A stretch of DNA of 9,000 nt from assembly GCA_017652545.1 (NCBI GenBank), contig JAGCAV010000178.1, positions 1-9,000 of the forward strand, read 5' to 3'. Below, in pieces: positions 5,345 through 9,000 of the stretch; positions within the stretch are counted from its first letter, which is position 1; each line of letters starts with the position of its first letter. The stretch comes from Lachnospiraceae bacterium. GTDB taxonomy: Bacteria > Bacillota_A > Clostridia > Lachnospirales > Lachnospiraceae. The notes beneath the pieces are model-generated. The model ran no database searches, had not been told where the DNA came from, and saw only the letters and a program-made list of their open reading frames with translations. The position numbers and the translations under genes are program-made.

Positions 5345-8300
5345 TTGCGCAAAAAGATTGATCAGCTTCTGAACGGAAAATTTGAATCTCAAGACAGCCC
5401 GCCGGTCATCTCTGCGCAGCGCATAGATCAGACCGGCAGCACTCTGTCGCCCCTGACGGGCAGTTTTACCATCTCTTCGGCAGATGAGAAGAAGATCCGC
5501 GGTTTCCTGTACTCATCCAATCCCCGTGTCTCGTTCGAACCGGCGCAGTTTTTTGCCAGAGACGTCAGGATCACCTATCAGGCGGATCTGACAGGCCTGG
5601 AAGAGGGGCAGGAGGCGAATGGCGCGTTTACGCTCTGTACGGACGCGGGAGAATTCTCTCTGCCTTACCGTTTTGCGCCCGAGATCCGCAGAAGCGGTGC
5701 GGCTGAAATACCGGATGAGCAGGTTCCGACACTGGAGGAACTCGCGGATCTTGCGTCGACGGATGTATATAAGGCCAGAAGCGTATTTGTTTCGACGCCG
5801 TTTGCCTCCAAACTGAAAAAGATGAACTCCTCCGCGTACCTTTTCTGGGAGAGCCTGCATGATACATCTCTTCCGGATAACGGACTGGAAGAGTTCCTGA
5901 TCGCGTGCCATAAAAAGGAAAGCGTGGATATATCTGTCAGTGAGAGCTACATCTCCCTGGATGCGCCTGATTCGGCAATGCGCCGCAGCCTTGAGCTGAG
6001 TGCCGGCTGTCAGGGGTACCTGGAACTGACGGTCACTTCGGATTCACGCTTTATCCGCATGGAAAGAAAGAACGTAACGACGGATGAATTCGTTGCGGGT
6101 AAATATACGCTCTACTATATCATCGACACCAATTTCCTGCATGCCGGCATGAACTACGGCAGGATCAGCATCAGCACCTGTTACCAGACGATCCTCATCG
6201 ACGTGGCCGTACGGCGCGGCGCCGTTCATGACGCAGCCAGCGCCACAAGGGTCCGGAGACTGATGCGGAAAAAGATGCTGGAACTCTATATTGATCTGAG
6301 GCTGCGCAGGATCGAGATGCAGAGCTGGATCGACCGGTCCATGAATGTGATCACGGGATACAAGCGGGCAGGGGGAGAGGATCTGTTTGCGGATCTGCTC
6401 CAGGCACAGCTGTATTATGCGGACGGTAAGATATCCAGGGGCAGGAAGATCATTTCGGATATCGAAAAGCAGACGCATCGCTTTGAGACGGCGGAGCAGT
6501 ATGCTTTCTTCCTTTATATTTCCACTTTCTTTGAACAGGATGCTGCCTATGTGGACCAGGTGGAGGCACGTGTTGAGCAGCTGTTTCTGCAGCGCCGCAA
6601 CAGCTGGATCATTCAGTGGATCCTTCTGTACCTGAATGAACGGTATCTGAAGGATGACAGCGCCAAACTGGAAGCCATTCTCCAGCAGGTCCAGCTCGGG
6701 TGCAGCTCCCCGATCATGTATCTGGAAGCATGCCAGATCTATTCCGGCAATCCGTATCTTCTGAGGAATCTGGACAATACCAGCTGCCGCCTGATGCTGT
6801 TCGCGGCGAAATACGGACTGATCGGTGATGAACTCGCGTTCCATATCGCAAACCTGACTGTTCAGGCACCCGCTTGGTCCGGAAAGCTCTTCAGGATACT
6901 GACCGCCTGCTATGAGCGCACACATTCCAGGGAAGTGCTCGGTGCCATCTGCGCCTGCCTGATCGCAGGCGATAAGAAGGAGAAGCGGTATTTTGAATGG
7001 TACAGCGCCGGTGTGGAAGAGGATGTCCGGATCACGGGACTCTATGAATATTACATGGAGACCATGGATCAGACGAGCATTGAGAAAATGCCGCAGATCA
7101 TCAGGATGTACTTCTCCTACAACAACACGCTTGGATATCACAGGAAGGCAGCCATCTACAGGAGCATTTCCGATAATGCGGTAACGGTTCCGCAGGTATA
7201 CCGCTCCAACAGACAGAACATCGAACATTTTGTTATTTCCTCCCTGTCCATGGGACGGATCGATGAGAACCTGGCGGTCCTCTATGAGCGGTTCCTCACA
7301 AAAAGGATGCTGACAAAGCCGGGCGCGGAGCAGCTGGCCAGGCTTCTGTTTGCCTATGAGATCACATGCAAGAATCCGAATATGGTATCCGTGGCTGTGA
7401 TCCACAAAAATGTCAGGGTGCCCCAGGAGGTCATGCTCCGGAACGGAAAGGCCAGGGGGTATATCTATTCGGATGATGCGTGCGTTCTGCTGGTCGACAG
7501 GGATGGCAGGCGCTATGCGTCTTCCTCGCTGATGCAGGTAAAGAGGTATCTGGATTCGGCTCTTTTGCTGGAATGGTGCAGGGAGCTGGTTCCGCGGCAT
7601 CCCTCTCTTGAAATGTATACGGTCTGCAGGGGTGAGCCTGTTACGGAGAATACCCTGGACTGCTACATGCGCGCGCAGGCAGGCGACGATTTCAAAAAGG
7701 AGTTCAGGCAGCAGATCCGCAAGAATCTCCTTGCCTGGTATCTGGATCATCCCGGACACGAGGCAACCTATACGTTCCTGCATGACGCCGACAGAGATGA
7801 CTTCGTCCTGGCCGGCAAGGCGGGCTTTGTGTCTCTTCTCACCCGGGAGGGTCTGTATGAGGAGGCTTTTGACATACTGGAGAAATACGGGATCGAAGAG
7901 GTCGATCCTTCCGTTCTTGTCCGGATCTGCAGCCAGTCTGTCCTGATCCGGGAGTTTGACGAACAGCCGCTTCTGACCAGCTACTGCATGTACTGCTACC
8001 GGTCCGGAAAATATGATGACAATATCCTGACCTATCTGCTCATGTATTATGACGGCCCGATCGAGGAGATGAAGCGCCTCTGGAATACGGGACACCAGAA
8101 TGAGATGGATACGATGATCCTGGAGGAGAAGATCCTCTCGCTGATCATATTTACAGGTACCGGAAGTGAGGGCACCGAACACATCTTCGCTTCCTACCAG
8201 AGCATGCTGGGCAGACGCAAGCTCTGTCAGGCCTATCTCAATCTGAAAGCGTATGAGTACCTTGTACGGAATCTGCCGGTGGCGGATATTATCTTTGACC

Positions 8301-8881
8301 ACCTGGAACAGATGTATGTCAACGGCGAAGAGATGGAAGATGTCGCCAGGCTGGCGCTTCTGCAGCATTATTCCGGGAAGAGGGAACTGAGCGAAGAACA
8401 GCGGGAGTCCGTGACGGAAATGATCACGGATTACAACGCCAGGGGAATGAGATTCGCGTTCTTTAAGAACTTCCCTGAGGAACTGACAAAGATCTGCCAG
8501 CTGGAGGATAAGGTTTTTCTGGAATACGTGACGGATCCGCTCCACACAGTGAAGCTTTACTATCGCATGAAGGACGAGAAGGATTTTGTGAGTGAACCCA
8601 TGCGCAACTGCTTCGGAGGGATCTTTGTGCGGGAGTTTATCCTTTTTGAAGAAAACGAAGCAGAGTGCTACACGGAAGAATACAGCAGCGGCAGGATGGT
8701 CAGCCGCAGCGCGATCCGTTCCTTAAGCGGATCCCGGCGGCCGGATGATACCCGTTCGCGCTACGGTCAGCTCTGCCGCATGTCAGCACTGGCCGCGGAG
8801 GGAAAGGACCAGGAACTGGCTGAAGCGCTTGAAAGCTACGAGATGACTGACTACCTGACGGCTGAGCTGTTCGGGATATGA
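5345..8881 (+). CDS. DUF5717-like giant cytoplasmic protein
   Basis: From the TTG at 5345 the protein has 1178 residues; a GTG at 5327 would add six. Its N-terminus then reads MRKKIDQLLNGKFE, which matches my recollection of the DUF5717 family of Lachnospiraceae, proteins of about this size. Residues 39-115 (GSFTISSADEKK to LPYRFAPE) and about 195-290 (VDISVSESYISL to ILIDVAVRRG) look like two beta-sandwich, Ig-like domains. From about residue 305 to the end the protein is a long alpha-helical repeat array, with TPR-like units such as AQLYYADGKISRGRKIISDI. There is no signal peptide, membrane segment or catalytic motif that I recognise. A scaffold or sensor role is inference only; the function is unknown. 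The gene stands 74 bp after nrdR, behind a strong hairpin, with no obvious promoter. A partial gene follows 61 bp downstream on the same strand, probably in the same operon. Confidence 0.75.
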   Translation: MRKKIDQLLNGKFESQDSPPVISAQRIDQTGSTLSPLTGSFTISSADEKKIRGFLYSSNPRVSFEPAQFFARDVRITYQADLTGLEEGQEANGAFTLCTDAGEFSLPYRFAPEIRRSGAAEIPDEQVPTLEELADLASTDVYKARSVFVSTPFASKLKKMNSSAYLFWESLHDTSLPDNGLEEFLIACHKKESVDISVSESYISLDAPDSAMRRSLELSAGCQGYLELTVTSDSRFIRMERKNVTTDEFVAGKYTLYYIIDTNFLHAGMNYGRISISTCYQTILIDVAVRRGAVHDAASATRVRRLMRKKMLELYIDLRLRRIEMQSWIDRSMNVITGYKRAGGEDLFADLLQAQLYYADGKISRGRKIISDIEKQTHRFETAEQYAFFLYISTFFEQDAAYVDQVEARVEQLFLQRRNSWIIQWILLYLNERYLKDDSAKLEAILQQVQLGCSSPIMYLEACQIYSGNPYLLRNLDNTSCRLMLFAAKYGLIGDELAFHIANLTVQAPAWSGKLFRILTACYERTHSREVLGAICACLIAGDKKEKRYFEWYSAGVEEDVRITGLYEYYMETMDQTSIEKMPQIIRMYFSYNNTLGYHRKAAIYRSISDNAVTVPQVYRSNRQNIEHFVISSLSMGRIDENLAVLYERFLTKRMLTKPGAEQLARLLFAYEITCKNPNMVSVAVIHKNVRVPQEVMLRNGKARGYIYSDDACVLLVDRDGRRYASSSLMQVKRYLDSALLLEWCRELVPRHPSLEMYTVCRGEPVTENTLDCYMRAQAGDDFKKEFRQQIRKNLLAWYLDHPGHEATYTFLHDADRDDFVLAGKAGFVSLLTREGLYEEAFDILEKYGIEEVDPSVLVRICSQSVLIREFDEQPLLTSYCMYCYRSGKYDDNILTYLLMYYDGPIEEMKRLWNTGHQNEMDTMILEEKILSLIIFTGTGSEGTEHIFASYQSMLGRRKLCQAYLNLKAYEYLVRNLPVADIIFDHLEQMYVNGEEMEDVARLALLQHYSGKRELSEEQRESVTEMITDYNARGMRFAFFKNFPEELTKICQLEDKVFLEYVTDPLHTVKLYYRMKDEKDFVSEPMRNCFGGIFVREFILFEENEAECYTEEYSSGRMVSRSAIRSLSGSRRPDDTRSRYGQLCRMSALAAEGKDQELAEALESYEMTDYLTAELFGI

Positions 8882-8942
8882 CAGGACAGTGTGGCGTGTG
8901 AAGAGTTGAGAGTGGAGTATACAGAAGTGTGGAGAGTGAGGT
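8882..8942 (+). other. Purine-rich gap with ribosome binding site
   Basis: This 61-bp gap is dominated by G and A with repeated GAGAGTGGAG and GGAGAGTGAGG-like words. GGAG at 8931-8934 lies 8 nt before the ATG at 8943 and is the likely ribosome binding site. A second GGAG at 8914-8917 has no nearby ATG. No promoter or terminator is visible, so the flanking genes are probably co-transcribed. Confidence 0.5.
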
Positions 8943-9000
8943 ATGGCTTCAAAGCTGACTAAGATTGTTGTGGGGCTTTCGCTCCAGGCGGACCAGGCCC
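8943..9000 (+). CDS. Start of an unrecognised gene (3' truncated)
   Basis: ATG 8943 opens a frame that runs off the window, showing 19 residues, MASKLTKIVVGLSLQADQA. An in-frame TGA at 8937-8939 excludes any longer upstream start, and a GGAG site sits 8 nt ahead. The hydrophobic KIVVGLSL stretch could be a first beta strand; it is not a signal peptide. As I recall, DUF5717 genes are often followed by another large uncharacterised Lachnospiraceae protein, so a partner of the upstream gene is plausible, but 19 residues cannot establish a family. Confidence 0.6.
   Translation, partial: MASKLTKIVVGLSLQADQA

Noticed and set aside
6044..8545. 833-codon open frame on the minus strand inside the DUF5717-like gene
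   Set aside because: It lies wholly antisense to a well-supported gene. Its translation is rich in His, Arg, Gln, Leu and Ile with no recognisable motif, as expected when sense-strand codon bias removes antisense stops.
8878..8901. Seven-codon ORF starting at an ATG that overlaps the stop of the DUF5717-like gene
   Set aside because: It ends 41 nt before the next gene and does not couple to it; the GGAG at 8931 with ATG 8943 explains that start better.

Overview
The window looks like a chromosomal housekeeping or accessory segment of a Gram-positive anaerobe of the class Clostridia, most likely Lachnospiraceae. This rests on the gene families present: a UPF0371/DUF1846 protein, a Tet(M)-like translational GTPase fused to a YacP/Rae1-type nuclease domain, a Firmicutes-type NrdR, and a very long DUF5717-like protein. 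The base composition is moderately GC-rich (estimated by eye, not computed). All genes read on the + strand and gaps are short. I see no insertion sequence, phage gene, CRISPR array, tRNA or rRNA.

Layout. (1) 2-448: the C-terminal half of a sugar-phosphate nucleotidyltransferase-like protein, cut by the window edge. (2) 498-1970: a complete DUF1846/UPF0371 protein of unknown function with a glycine-rich P-loop-like motif. (3) 1983-2036: a 17-codon leader ORF whose stop overlaps the next start as ATGA and whose body contains a terminator-like hairpin. (4) 2033-4702: an 889-residue fusion of an EF-G/Tet(M)-type GTPase with a C-terminal NYN (YacP/Rae1) nuclease domain. (5) A consensus sigma-A-type promoter whose -35 overlaps the stop codon of the fusion gene, followed by a leader of about 90 nt with overlapping inverted repeats. 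(6) 4821-5270: nrdR, the repressor of ribonucleotide reductase genes. (7) A strong 13-bp hairpin without a good U-tract. (8) 5345-8881: a giant cytoplasmic DUF5717-like protein, probably started at a TTG rather than the upstream GTG. (9) From 8943, the first 19 codons of an unrecognised gene, cut by the window edge.

How it fits together. The most interesting object is the GTPase-nuclease fusion. Tet(M)/EF-G proteins and B. subtilis Rae1 (YacP) both act in the ribosomal A site, one by GTP-driven binding and the other by cutting mRNA. Joining them in one chain suggests a GTPase that loads or controls an A-site mRNA endonuclease. The loop that lets Tet(M) displace tetracycline is not conserved here, so a simple resistance role is doubtful. 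The gene has no clear Shine-Dalgarno sequence of its own and is preceded by an overlapping 17-codon ORF with an internal hairpin. Because Rae1 is known to cut inside short translated ORFs, this leader could be an attenuator or even a self-target; that part is inference. NrdR has its own promoter and need not share regulation with the fusion gene.
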